Positions 10,208 to 21,250 of a DNA stretch of 64,000 nucleotides are shown here, in pieces. This DNA is from Hygrophila difformis (lineage: Eukaryota; Streptophyta; Magnoliopsida; Lamiales; Acanthaceae). The first letter of the stretch is position 1, and each line of letters starts with the position of its first letter. The position numbers and the translations under genes are program-made. The stretch covers positions 35,434,487 through 35,498,486 of the forward strand of contig JAOANR010000015.1 of the NCBI GenBank assembly GCA_030278955.1, given 5' to 3'. Under the pieces are notes generated by a model. It was not told where the DNA came from. It made no database searches and worked only from the letters and a program-made list of their open reading frames with translations.

Positions 10208-11944
10208 TTGGATAAAGGATTGACCCTGCCAGATGAGGATAATTTTGAGACGATTTTCATAAACAAGCGGTTTGGCCAGACGAGACCAATTGAGAAGGGA
10301 ACTGAGGTAGACCCTGGATTTCCCGAGCACATCAGAGAATTAAGGGAGAAAGCCCTTGATGAGGTGCAGCACCACAATTGGTCAGTGATGACAGATAAAA
10401 AGATGCAACTCAGACTGATGACTAAGGCCGAGGCAGAGGAATATATGAAGTATGATGTGGCGCAAAGAATGACTTATGTGACAGAAGAGCTGGAAAGGGA
10501 TATGGTCAACACCATGATGGAGCAATACAGAACTTCGTATCTTGAACTCCTCATGGAGATGGATAGAGAAGCCCTGAAATATGGGATGGAAGGAAACAGA
10601 ATGAAGGTCATGCACTATAACCACAAAATTAGAAGCTTGTTTTGCACACGAATCAAGAAGGCATGGGAGCTCAAACTAGTGCGGATCACAAGTCAGACAT
10701 TTGTGCACGATTATCTGAGATTCGCACACAGGCTGTTTGGGACTCAAGAAGCTCAGGAAGAAACGCAACAGGAAAATCCGGAAGACCCAGACGCTGAGAT
10801 CGATGCCTACTTTTCCACTCCGCCTGAGGCCAACCCACAGCCTACCCAGCCAGCAGTACAAGCTTCAGCTTTACCGCCAAGAGGGCAGACTGAAGTGCAA
10901 GAAGCTGCTACCACCGAGCCAGTGGTACAGCAAGAAACAGTTCAAACTCCAGTACAGCCAACTCAGTCTGAAATGCCAACACCTGCTGCAGCACCTGCCA
11001 CCACCAATCCACCCATCCCACCCGAGCAAACATCTAACACTGTTGTTGCATCTAGAGGTCAGCCCGCATCTCAACCAAGAACGAGAGGAAGATTGATAAA
11101 ATCTGCTGAAAAAGATAAAACAGCAAGAGCTCCGGAAAAGAAAGTGGTGATCAACGAACCTGAACCAACTGTTAGGAAAGTGGCAGCACCTACGGATCCC
11201 AAGGACAGAGGCAAGAAACCAATGCCACCTCCACCACCTAAAAGAAAAGAACTGATTGCTCAAGATGCTGAACTGGCCCGGAAAATGCAAAATGATGAAT
11301 TTGCATTAGCTGGTCTGCTTGATCAAGGAACAGGTGGTTCAGGAGTGGATAAGTTAAGTGAGCAGGAACAAGCCGAAAGAGCAAGGAAAACTGCGGAGGA
11401 GGAGCAAATAAGAAAGAATATTCAGCAGACCAGGGCTGAAGAGGAAAAGAAAAAGAAAGAAGCGCATGACAGAGAAGTTACTGAAAAACTTCAAGCTGAT
11501 TTAGAAGCCAGAAAGTCTGAAAGAACTGGGGAAGCTGGACGGGAAGGCGATGATGATTTAATGATTACAGGCGGAAAAGAGGGAACCGAACTGAAAATCA
11601 AAGAAGAACAACCGCCTGTATCGACTGGCCCCACTGGTCACGACAGGGAAACCATTCTGGGAGACATAAGGAACAGGCTGAATGAGCATATTGAAACAGG
11701 GATCGATCGAGGAGAAGCGTCTGAGCAGATTCGTTATCAGACAGAGGCATCTCGAATCGTTGATCCACTTGTGGGCACTGCCAGAATCGAAGCCGTGATC
11801 AGAACTGCTGAAACTCCCACGAACCCAGTCACATTGGCGGAATTGCTAAAGGAAAAAGCCGTTGAGCAACAGGGAGCTGTAGAGCCACAGACTAAAGCGA
11901 ATGAACCACAGGACATGGCTGACGACAGAGAGGAAGCCATGTAG
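10208..11944 (+). CDS. Retroelement unknown protein, middle segment
   Basis: Same frame as the previous segment; the frame is already open from 10187, so the ATG at 10208 is only the first Met after the stop. The first 200 residues are helical and charged. Residues about 210-320 form a Pro/Gln/Thr-rich linker. A basic stretch (PKDRGKKPMPPPPPKRKE) comes near 335, followed by a Glu/Lys/Arg coiled-coil-like run (about 385-440). The segment stops at TAG (11942), and the frame again continues. No known domain seen. Confidence 0.6.
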   Translation: MDKGLTLPDEDNFETIFINKRFGQTRPIEKGTEVDPGFPEHIRELREKALDEVQHHNWSVMTDKKMQLRLMTKAEAEEYMKYDVAQRMTYVTEELERDMVNTMMEQYRTSYLELLMEMDREALKYGMEGNRMKVMHYNHKIRSLFCTRIKKAWELKLVRITSQTFVHDYLRFAHRLFGTQEAQEETQQENPEDPDAEIDAYFSTPPEANPQPTQPAVQASALPPRGQTEVQEAATTEPVVQQETVQTPVQPTQSEMPTPAAAPATTNPPIPPEQTSNTVVASRGQPASQPRTRGRLIKSAEKDKTARAPEKKVVINEPEPTVRKVAAPTDPKDRGKKPMPPPPPKRKELIAQDAELARKMQNDEFALAGLLDQGTGGSGVDKLSEQEQAERARKTAEEEQIRKNIQQTRAEEEKKKKEAHDREVTEKLQADLEARKSERTGEAGREGDDDLMITGGKEGTELKIKEEQPPVSTGPTGHDRETILGDIRNRLNEHIETGIDRGEASEQIRYQTEASRIVDPLVGTARIEAVIRTAETPTNPVTLAELLKEKAVEQQGAVEPQTKANEPQDMADDREEAM

Positions 11945-11959
11945 GAAGAGAATGAATTT

Positions 11960-13615
11960 ATGGAGCAGTTGGCGCCCATTTTCCAGCGTCCTGTCGGACA
12001 AGCTGCACGAATTAGGGAAGATGAGGAGGACTTTAGAAAAGAGACAGCTTATGGAGAATCAAGTCAGAGGGAATATGAAGCTGCACCGTTGAATGAGCAA
12101 CCGCAGGAGGGTGATGACCAAACAGATTGGCACTCGAGCGACGATGAATCAGTCGGATCCATTCGGCCAGTAGAATTTTGGTCTGAGAATTCTGTGAGGC
12201 AAAGGATGGGATCGAAACAGTATGATAAGGAGAAGCAGCTAAGTGAAGAAGAAGTGCAGATTAAGTTCAATGGGAGCAAGGAAAGAGCAGAACTGTATGC
12301 AAAGCTGCAGAAAATGATAGTGCCGGATAAAGGGTTCAGACAGGATGCCTTGCTTCATCCAACTGTCGAAACCTTTTACAGAAATCAAGAATGGGGAAAT
12401 TTTATGCTGCATCATGATGAAGATGGCTTTGTTGAGTTGACAAGAGAATTCTTTTGCAACATCAATGCCGCCAACAGAAAAACTTGGATCCGGGGTCATG
12501 TAATAGACATATCACCAGAATGGTTGAATCAATTTTTTGGAACCCCGGACATCATGAGTGAGTTTCCCCCTGAAGAAATCATGGTAAAGAGAGCCAAGAC
12601 AAAGGAGTATGCAAAGTATGCTACTGTGGCAAATAGCATGACGAGAATCACCGCCCCAGGGCACACTTTTGATACCAACTTCTTAAGAATGCAATTCATG
12701 CCAACCTACGAATTTTACATGTCAAAAATTCGGCCCAACTCGCACCCACACAACACATCTGGGAGTGTTCTGATGGGATTCACACGAATGTGGAGCGGAG
12801 CGAAGTTGAACGTAGGAAGGCATGTGTTTGAAGTCATAGTAGCGCGGTTAGAGGACAGGCAGGCCTTATGCTACCCGAACTTAATAAGAAGAATCTGTGT
12901 TGCCCAGAACGTCGACTTGAGCGCATTTGCAGGGGGCAACACCGTAAGGATAAACCCTCCCATCAGCGTGCCAAGGTTGCCTCTGACAGAACGAATCAGA
13001 TACTCCTTCCCCCAGCTGTATGGTGGAGGTGATTCAGATGCTCAATCCTCATTCGTATCCGGAAGGCAAGCACCAAAGAAGAGGAGTAGACCGCCGAGGG
13101 CAAAGAAGGGAACAAAGCAAGCCCGTACTGATGCGGGACCTTCTACTGCAGCAGAAGAGAGATCTCAGCAAGAGCAAACAGAGATGCCCTTTCCTACTCC
13201 GGCATCCCCGTTTTCGACTCAACCACAGACACCTCAAAGCCAGAATGTATCTCAGTTCCCGGCTGATTCCCAAGCATTTGAGATGATGAGCAGGATGAGT
13301 CAATCTATGCTCGAAGGAATGAAGTCCATGACAGATGCCATTATGACAAGTCATGAGGAACAGAGAAAGAGGGCTGAAGAAAAACACCAAGAGCGTACGA
13401 GAGAAAAGGAAGAGAAACGGAAGGAGAAGTTGGAGAAGGAAAAGAGAGACGAAGAATTCAGAATGATGATGCTAGAAAAAGAAGAGAAGAATCGAAAGAT
13501 GGTGGAATCACTGATCCTCAGTCAAAATCAGATCATGCAAATCTTGCTCAAGAAGATCCCTGATGAAGCTGGATCCTCCAAGAAATCGGATGAAAAGAAA
13601 GACGGCGACCCCTGA
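11960..13615 (+). CDS. Retroelement unknown protein, C-terminal segment
   Basis: The third segment is in frame with the first two. Residues about 105-370 (from the LQKMIVPDKGF region to RYSFPQLYGG) resemble the domain often annotated in plants as putative plant transposon protein; key words are FVELTREFFCNI, WIRGHVIDISPEWLNQ and LMGFTRMWSGAKLNVG. This assignment is from memory of the family pattern and is tentative. A basic stretch (APKKRSRPPRAKKGTK) then a Gln/Pro/Ser linker follow. The end is a long Arg/Glu/Lys coiled coil (about 450-530). The domain is known from transposon-related plant ORFs but its function is not known to me. Confidence 0.65.
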   Translation: MEQLAPIFQRPVGQAARIREDEEDFRKETAYGESSQREYEAAPLNEQPQEGDDQTDWHSSDDESVGSIRPVEFWSENSVRQRMGSKQYDKEKQLSEEEVQIKFNGSKERAELYAKLQKMIVPDKGFRQDALLHPTVETFYRNQEWGNFMLHHDEDGFVELTREFFCNINAANRKTWIRGHVIDISPEWLNQFFGTPDIMSEFPPEEIMVKRAKTKEYAKYATVANSMTRITAPGHTFDTNFLRMQFMPTYEFYMSKIRPNSHPHNTSGSVLMGFTRMWSGAKLNVGRHVFEVIVARLEDRQALCYPNLIRRICVAQNVDLSAFAGGNTVRINPPISVPRLPLTERIRYSFPQLYGGGDSDAQSSFVSGRQAPKKRSRPPRAKKGTKQARTDAGPSTAAEERSQQEQTEMPFPTPASPFSTQPQTPQSQNVSQFPADSQAFEMMSRMSQSMLEGMKSMTDAIMTSHEEQRKRAEEKHQERTREKEEKRKEKLEKEKRDEEFRMMMLEKEEKNRKMVESLILSQNQIMQILLKKIPDEAGSSKKSDEKKDGDP

Positions 13616-15260
13616 CTCCATCATTTTTGAGCTCAATTGTAAATATCATATAAGAGAATTTCAATTCATCCATACAGATAGATTTGTTTGCAAATGAAAT
13701 CTCTTGTAATTGATATAATTACTGCTTTCAGATTGGGATTTTGCAACCCCAACAACACTCTATGTTTTTATTAGTTCTTTTATTTCTGAAAAGATGTCTG
13801 ACAGTCCAAGATGAATAAGTTACTGTCAGACCAAAAATATGCTGTTGACGTACTCTGTATGTCAGCAGTGCCTCTTTACTGCTTTAAATTAAATAACCAG
13901 CAAAAATGTGCATAAACCTGCTCTAAATTCACATATTGAATTTAGGCTTGTGATTAAATTTTCAAACTTTTAAATTGGGATAATATAATTGAAAACATGC
14001 ATGAAATGAATTCCTAAGATTTCGAGCTATAAAAATTTAATGATGCGATCAGCTTATTGGGTAATAAATTTGCATGTTAGAGATTCTGATTGAGTAAATT
14101 GTTAGAATTAAGCTTTGATTAAATTTAAGAATGTTGTATGACATGAATCAATCCAACCTTGTGAGATTTGAGCCATGAGTCACTTTTACTCATTTATTTT
14201 CTTTGATGTGTGAATCATTTTGATTAAAGGAAACTAGAACTTGCAATTGAGACCGATTCAAGACCATGCCATATTCCAAAAATCGAGCATATGATCGAGG
14301 CACCTAGAAAACCCCAAATTTTTGGCCTTCGTTTGAAATCCAAACCCAAAAATATTTTTCCCTTTAGGATTAACCAATTCGAGCCTTAAGCCTAATTTTT
14401 CTTTGAAGTCCTCTATATTATTCCTATCCTTACAAAAAGACCCAAAAATTCAAACCCAAGTGTGTAAGAATAAATTTTATCAAGGCATTACAACTTTTGA
14501 TCATCAACAAAAAAATTTAATCGGTATTCAAAATTCCGATAAAAAAAAAGAGAAAAAAAAAGAAGAAAATATGTTGAATTCAATTCAACACAAATAAATT
14601 GCAAATGACAAAGCAAATTAGACATAGTCTAATGTCATGCAATATGAAAAGAAAAGCAAAATAAAGAAGAATAAACATTGATGATCATAAATTTTAAATA
14701 AATATGCCATGTTATGGTAGAGTTAATTCTTGCCACTCCTTAGCCCAATAATTTCCCTTTCTTACCAAATGTTACAACCGTATGCCCCGTTATAACCCTT
14801 GAATAAGACCTCATGATCTCGATTTGAAGAAATGAGCCGGTGGCGAGTTGGTCTGATTGCAAGCTTATGGGATAATTTAATTAAATTTGATTTTGAGTGT
14901 TCACTGACGAAACCCCAAATTGAGAGTGAGTGAACTTTCCGATTCTCCTACATGTGAGGCTCTGTTTCATGAATTTTGATATGTCCATGTCATCCCTTAA
15001 TTCTCATTTTTAATCTTTGCATCTTTCAAACATGATATTCATGAAGGATTAATAATAATGTTTGATTTGTAGGCCCGATATAGTGAGCAAGAATCATTTC
15101 ATTAAACACTGCAATCAAGGGAACTTAACACTTGTAGTTTTTGGTTGTCTTATCTCAATCCAAAAAGAATGTAATTTATGAAGCCACGAAAATGAATTGA
15201 ATATGTAGAGTCCGTGTTCTTAGGAACATTGACTCTGACAGCTCGGGGACGATCAGTATT
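13616..15260 (+). other. Non-coding 3' internal region of the LTR element
   Basis: AT-rich with no convincing coding frame. Two hairpins follow the stop: GTCTGACAGT (13796-13805) pairs with ACTGTCAGAC (13822-13831), and CTGTTGAC pairs imperfectly with GTCAGCAG just downstream (about 13842-13868). An A-rich stretch lies at 14500-14600. No pol remnant was recognised. Confidence 0.7.
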
Positions 15261-15274
15261 AAATGTGAGGATGT
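15261..15274 (+). other. Polypurine-tract region before the 3' LTR
   Basis: AAATGTGAGGATGT directly precedes the TGAT of the 3' LTR, the position where plus-strand synthesis is primed. It is only partly purine-rich. The same word plus TGAT occurs twice more inside the element (7046, 9336). Confidence 0.65.
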
Positions 15275-18200
15275 TGATAATGGCCAGAAATGACCATTAT
15301 TTTCAATCCATTTCCGTGTCTGAAACGGGCATTTGATCGCATTCCGGTCTTATATTAAATAAGAAAGCAGTAGAATTGGACTGATTTATGCATAATTGTA
15401 TAAATATTGAGCTGGTATGAAAAATGCATAAATATGTAATTTTATTACATATTTATGTTAGAAAAATAAAAAAACATGAGAAAAAGAAAAGAAAAGAAAA
15501 AGGAATGAAAAAGATGGGCAAAAGAATAAAACAAGCCCACAAAATATAAAAAGATGGAAAAAATAGAAAAGCCCACAAAAAGAACAACTTCGGCCCATCT
15601 GGCCCATTCAGCTCTGTCTGGGAACATCTTGTCGAGGAACCTTGGTCGAAATCCATGGTTCCGCGACACGACCAAGCTCCGCGCCACCAACACCTTGGAG
15701 GCCAAGCCACGCCCCAGTCGAGGAACTCCTGTCGCGGTCCATGCTTCCGCGACAAGGACATGGATAGAGACACAAGACCCAGTCGAGAAGCCTTGCCACA
15801 TACAGCCCAGTCCCGCGACAAAGTTGTGATGTGAGTGATGTCTTGAGACACAGTGGGCCTCGGATCAAGCCCATGGGCCTAGGGTTCCACTTCTATAAAT
15901 ATGAGGTGATCCCCATGAGCTAGGCAGTTTTTAGAATTTGGACAGAATCAAGAAAATCACCCTTGGAGACAAGTGTAGAGCTTAGTTGTAGGTAGTTTTT
16001 AGGTTAGCTTAGTTTAGTTTTAATTTTTCTGTATTATTTAATTATTGCATAGATTTAGCTTAGGTAGCCAGTTTTCACCTTGTTTTCAGTTTAAAACTTT
16101 GTTTTTAGGGTTTGTGATATCCGGGTTGATGGGTATTAACAAATTCCTCAATAAAATGGGAAAATATTCTTGAAATGTGTCCCAAAAATCATGAAATGGG
16201 TTTCACACCCCATGGATCTTTTATTATTCCATACTCTGTTGGTCACTTGACCTTTATTTTCTAGTTTATATCACTGTTGGTGATGTTCTTTTTGGATAAT
16301 GTTGCATGTTATGAGTGATCAAGCCTAGATTAAGGTTAAACCTATTTTAAATATTGTCTCATATTTCCTTCTTGTGTAAGGCATGTACTAGCTAGATTTA
16401 CCCTTGTTTGGCACTTTTAGTTTATTGTAGTTTTTTTAAAACCTGAAATGGGTAAGATCACGCACAATGCATGCTCCTGTTCCACTTTACTTTTCTGACA
16501 TGTGTCCTGAACACACCCATGTCGCTAGCCACTTCTTGTCGCGGAACCACGTTCAGCGACAAGAGGGCAATTCAGCGACATGCGTGTCCAAGAACATGTG
16601 TTGTATAAATCTTTTAAAACCCCTGGTCGCAAACCAAACCTGTCGCGGACCCACGGTCCGTGACACAACCACTTGATTAGCGACCAAGGACCCAAATACT
16701 TGTATTTTATTCTGGGAGGGCTCTGGTCGCGGAACCCCTGTCGCGGACCCACGGACCGCGACACACTTCATGTTCCGGGACCAGGAATTATGCCCTTTGT
16801 TGGATTCTCATACCTCGTGTCGCGGAACACCTGTCGCGGATCCATGGTCCGCGACACACTCCTTGTTCCATGACACGACAACCCTAATTTCCAAAATTTC
16901 ATCTCTTATTTCCCACCTTTCTGTCGAGATCCCCTGTCGCGGATCCATGGTCCGCGACACAAACTCTGTTCCTCGACAGGCTTGGCACCTTTTTGCCAAA
17001 TTTTTATTCTCCATCTCACCTCCATTAATTAATTGGACCTTTATATTAATATTTTGAGGTTGAAATCCAATGATCTCAACCCATGATTAATTTGATATAA
17101 AGAACTTTGTTCAATTTTCCATTAAAAGACTCTTCTATAAAAATTAAACTCTAATGATCTAAGTATATAATCCGGACTGTGATTAATTAATTAATTATGG
17201 AATGAGTGATTATTTAGACATAAAGAGTAATTATGGATTAATTTCCATACCCTTGCATGAGAATCCAATGTCTCTCATACAAGATGACCCAAAAATATTT
17301 TCTTTTATTTATTTTGTCTTTTCCGTATTGTGTGAAACAGCTAGTAAGAGATATAACAGACTAATGTTGGCGGGTATTCCCACACGGATAAACTAGCTCG
17401 TGGTCTCTATATTAATTACTAGATGTTATTTTGCATGGTCCGGATAGTGGTCGGTGGAAGCCTTGGCGGTTCGTCCATACGGGATTATAATAGCTGCTCA
17501 GCTGACTCCTATCCGGATACAGTTTTCTCTTCTTTATCTTAATTTCAAACCCGAATCTCAAACTGTACCAACACTAGACGACATAGGTCAATGTTGTCTA
17601 GTAATTAAGACAGTGAAAGAACATGTAGGTTTTTCTCCGATTCACAGATAGTAAGGGTCTGAATGATAGCGACCACTGTCATTTAAGATTATTCTGCTGT
17701 CTAAAATCATTCCACCCAAATGAGAGGGAAATTGGACAGCAGATGTTTGCAGTCCACCCGATCGTTTTGCCATCTTTTTAGCCAAAATAAATTCTTCTCA
17801 TCTCCGGCTATTTCATCTCTGTGTTCCAACTTCTGTCTAAACCCACCTTATATTTTGGGTTATTTAATTTTACACTTCTCTATAAAATTATGCATGATAT
17901 TATTATGTAGATATTGTGGTCAATATTATTTTGGGATCCTTCCCTTGGACATAGAAGTCGTGATTTAAATCAGATGTCTCACAATAAATTTCCAAGAAAA
18001 ATTCATTTATAAAATCCGGATCTGAGTAAGGGATAAATTCCACAGTTATGACTAATTCATATCCGACTGGGGGTTAATTTTGGGAAATTAGAAGCAGAGT
18101 CAGCAATTAGGTCACACCTAGACTGAAAGAGTCTGTGTTCTTATTGAGAGTCTAGTACCTGTTTAGGGAATGGTTTTCAAATCAATTATTTTCCAAAATT

Positions 18201-19792
18201 GCTGTGTGTTGGGAATCTGGGATTAAACATTACACCGAGATGGGGTCCACTTGGACTCAAATACAGTGTAGTAGATGACTCTGGAGGAACAACATTCAGG
18301 CCTTGGTTATTTTCTAAGGTAGGGTTGAGTTTCCTTTCAACTGCTATCCTCTTCTGCCAAAGCCTATTTTTGAGTCCTGAGTGAGTGCATCCGGAATGAA
18401 CTAATTTATTAGTTTATTTCATTAGTTTGTATCTCATAACCACCCGACGGGAAGTGAACACTGCGAGCGGTTCACCGAGAAGAGGGAATTCTTGATCCAC
18501 ATCCGGTCATTCTGACTGGGGGCTTTCTTTTACTACCAGGGTCAGACTTTCAAAAACCTCCGAGTGATAGGATTTTAAATGCTTTCTTTATCGCTTTCTT
18601 TTAAATGCTTTCGTTAGAGGTCACTCGGTTGTATTGAGAGTTGTGTAACTGCTACTAGGACTGAGAGTTAAGGGATAGTTCAGGGCTTGATTAGAATCTT
18701 CGGGTGTGACATGGGGGAATGATAGCAGTACTTGACACTTCAATAAATGATTTGTCGGGTGTTGCTTGTCCACCACAGATAAATAGCATACCTCTGCGCG
18801 GGGGCAGTTATACATATCTGTGGTATCTTAGATTTTGTTGTCTTAAGGCATGTAAATCCTTACTGTAAGTACCTGTCTGTTAAAGGGAACATAGTATAGG
18901 AAGCATGAGAGTTAGCTAACTGATGGATTATCCCAAGCTAAGATCTGTGTAACAAAATGGAAGTTTAATTATGTTTCATCTGAATCTTGTCCAATTTTTA
19001 TTATTTTCTTCCTGTCCCTTCTGCCTCATTTTAAATCTGCTTTCTTAGAATAATCTTTATCGCTTTCTTAGAATAACTTTATTGCTTTCTTAGATTAAAT
19101 CTAATTCGCTTTCTAGAATAATTTTACCTGCTTTATTTTAATCGCTTTCATAGCTTAGTTTAAATTCTGTCAAGTAGTTTATAATCAAACACAAACTTGA
19201 ATCGAGTAACCGAGTGGAAAATCTTAGTAAATGACGTGGGCCATGCTTCTATCGCACATCCTCCAGTGAACGATCCGGTCTTACTATAAATTACTGCAAT
19301 TTTTGACTCCGTGCGCTTTCGGGGGCACAGTTTCTTAACACGAGTAAATAAAAACGTGATAACCTATAAATATATCCCTAATCCCAACTCCGCCTTCATA
19401 AATTGGTTTCATTAAATAAAATTGAAAACCGGGATTATTGTTATTTTCAGAAAATACTCATACAGTGGGAATGGTCAAAAGTTTCATGGCGCGAATCTTC
19501 ATGACATGAAATTATGATAAATTTCATGATGCAAATTGCCAGGGACCTTCAGTGTGACAGACTGAAGGTCAAGATTGAACTATCTATCCCGGCTGCACCG
19601 TGAAAGTTATCAAAAGTTTCATGCCAGGGAGGTCCACAGCGCATTTTGAAATCAGAGTACCCCATATGAGTAATAAAAAGTGAAATATATCCTTAAACCC
19701 CTTTTCCATGAATCATAACTCTTTTCTTTTAATAAATTCAAACCTGGGATATTTTATAAAATACTCGTGTGACGAAATTGTCAAAAGTTTCA
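15275..19792 (+). repeat. 3' LTR (4518 bp)
   Basis: Near-identical direct copy of 2378-6895, with scattered substitutions and single-base indels. It ends GTCAAAAGTTTCA before the right target duplication. It repeats the hairpin modules, the CTTTC array and the decayed junction duplication. Confidence 0.96.
15894..15901 (+). promoter_or_regulatory. TATA box of the 3' LTR promoter
   Basis: TATAAATA preceded by GGGCCTAGGGTTCCAC, as in the left LTR. Transcripts from here would read out towards the LINE remnant and, farther on, the BCCP gene. Confidence 0.6.
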
Positions 19793-19797
19793 GTCGG
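19793..19797. repeat. Target site duplication GTCGG, right copy
   Basis: Matches 2373-2377; LINE-A coding sequence resumes immediately afterwards. Confidence 0.95.
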
Positions 19798-21136
19798 CCT
19801 GTTACAGGGCAATGGTGAAGGTCGGTCCACTTCTTAAATCTGGCCTCCGTATGAGAATTGGCGTTGGTAATTGTAGCTTTTGGTATTCGGATTGGCTCAA
19901 TGCTGGTGCCATTGCTCCCAGAATTCCGTTCGTCCATATCTCAGACACTCACTTGAGGATAAGGGATGTTTTTGCTAACAATAGTTGGAATTGGGACAAC
20001 TTGTATACTCAGTTGCCTGATGATATCAAGGCTGAATTGAAAGCTTTTGGGCCGCTCATTCTGCATGCCAACACGCCTGATGTCATTTGTTGGAGGGGCT
20101 CCGCGGATGGTCGATATATGGCAAAAGATGGCTTCGCTTGGCTACTCAGGCAGAGAGGTCGGATAAGGGATGAGAACCGTGCTTGGGTTTGGAAAATCCA
20201 GGCGCCGGCGAAGGTGCGTTTTCTTATGGTTGATTGTCCATAATTCCTTACCTACGAATGAGCTGCGGTGCCATAGAGGTCTTACAGATTCGGTGCTGTG
20301 TGATGTCTGTGGGTTGCATGAAGAGTCCATCATCCATTTATTCTTCCAATGCTCATGGGCCGTTTCTGTTTGGAAGAAGTGTGGGTTGTTTAAGGCGACT
20401 TGGTGGACAGGGGCTACGGTGGATGTTGCCAGTAGCCTTGCACAGATATGTAGAGGGGTGGTCTAGTCTCCAATGGGCGATCATGTGGGAACTCTGGAAG
20501 GGAAGAAATGCAGTGACCATGAAAGGTGAGATGGTGGACGTTGGGGGCGCTGTGCATGCGGCTCATTACTTGGGGGAGTCTTATAATAGGGTTTTTGGTA
20601 AGGTTCCTCGGGTGGTGTCTCTCAGGTGGACTTCTTGGAACCCGTTGGGAGCTCGCCGCTTTTTACTCCATGTGGATGGTAGTTCGCTGGGTAATCCAGG
20701 GGATGCCGGCTTTGGTGGAGTTATTCGGGATGCGGATGGTAGGTGGATTGAAGGTTTTGCGGGATCAGTTGGGGTGGCTTCTAATCTCATTGCTGAACTT
20801 CATGGCATTATGAATGGGTTACAGCGTCTTCAGGCATTGGGAATTGCAGATGCTATATGCTATTCTGATTCCATGGAGGCCCTGAGAATTCTTCGGCATG
20901 GTACTCCTAATGGCCACTGGCTGCAGCCTTTGGCCATGAAGATTGCAGATTACTGCAGCCAACTTCCTGGGATACGTTGGTTCCATATATTGCGCGAAGG
21001 GAATGCGGTAGCGGACTCCTTAGCGAAATATGGTTCGAGGATGGAGGAGTTCTTCACCTCTTGGGCTTTCCCCCCGGATGATGTCTCTTCGGCGTTAGCG
21101 GCAGATCGAGCGGGCGTCTGGTTCCCGCGGGTTTGA
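19798..21136 (+). pseudogene. LINE-A ORF2: zinc-finger (zf-RVT) and RNase H part
   Basis: Starts in the linker after the RT (VKVGPLLKSGLRMRIGVGN), then the zf-RVT domain with its Cys/His residues (CDVCGLHEESIIHLFFQC). A plant-type RNase H follows (FLLHVDGSSLGNPGDAGFGG, then the E of AELHGI and the D of YSDSMEAL, ending HILREGNAVADSLAKYG). Three frames are needed: 19812-20215, about 20205-20466 and about 20460-21136. So at least two frameshifts separate the parts and the protein is not made intact. Confidence 0.9.
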
Positions 21137-21250
21137 ATGGTTGCTTAGTTTTTTCGTTTTTTTTTCATTCTCTCTTCTGCCTTGTTCTTTAGTTTTTTTT
21201 AGTTTTACCCTCTTTTGCCGACGCATGGCGTCACCTCACCCAAAAAAAAA

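Larger units (their letters stand above)
7989..13615 (+). pseudogene. Split unknown protein of the LTR element, two premature stops
   Basis: Proposed gene: exon 1 at 7989-8032, an intron at 8033-9423, and one long exon at 9424-13615. Exon 1 starts in a strong context (GCCATGG) and encodes a short Ser-rich N-terminus (MEPSSSSSQKHTEP). It ends at TG|GTAAGC, and the acceptor is CTACATTTTTCAG|GAACGAG. The split Trp codon (TG+G) keeps the frame of the downstream ORF, so the splice is phase-consistent. Three ORFs then lie in the same frame and are separated only by TAA (10184-10186) and TAG (11942-11944). The ancestral product would be about 1400 residues. No gag zinc knuckle, protease or RT is visible. 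Its role is unknown. Confidence 0.75.
2378..19792 (+). mobile_element. 17.4-kb non-autonomous LTR retroelement with tRNA-Asp PBS
   Basis: Two direct LTRs (2378-6895 and 15275-19792, both 4518 bp, TG...TTTCA) bracket 8.4 kb of internal DNA. The primer site follows the left LTR at once and matches the 3' end of plant tRNA-Asp, as in Athila-type Ty3/gypsy elements. I find no protease, RT, RNase H or integrase. The only long coding region is a split frame of unknown role (7989-13615). The size and lack of pol fit the LARD class of large non-autonomous elements, which must borrow enzymes from a relative. The LTRs differ by a few dozen changes by eye, so insertion is fairly recent. A flawless 5-bp target duplication supports an intact copy. 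Confidence 0.93.
19793..21250 (+). mobile_element. LINE-A, 3' part with A-rich tail
   Basis: Continuation of the LINE from 2377. It carries the C-terminal coding part, a T-rich 3' UTR (21137-21240) and an A-run at 21242-21250, the expected 3' end of a plant LINE. Confidence 0.92.

Noticed and set aside
10737..11290. Extra ORFs (+ 119 aa, - 139 aa) in the retroelement gene
   Set aside because: Shadows of the Pro/Gln-rich linker in other frames.
2378..19792. Calling the large LTR element an intact Athila
   Set aside because: The primer site fits, but no gag-pol or env-like frames are present, and LTR length and coding region differ.
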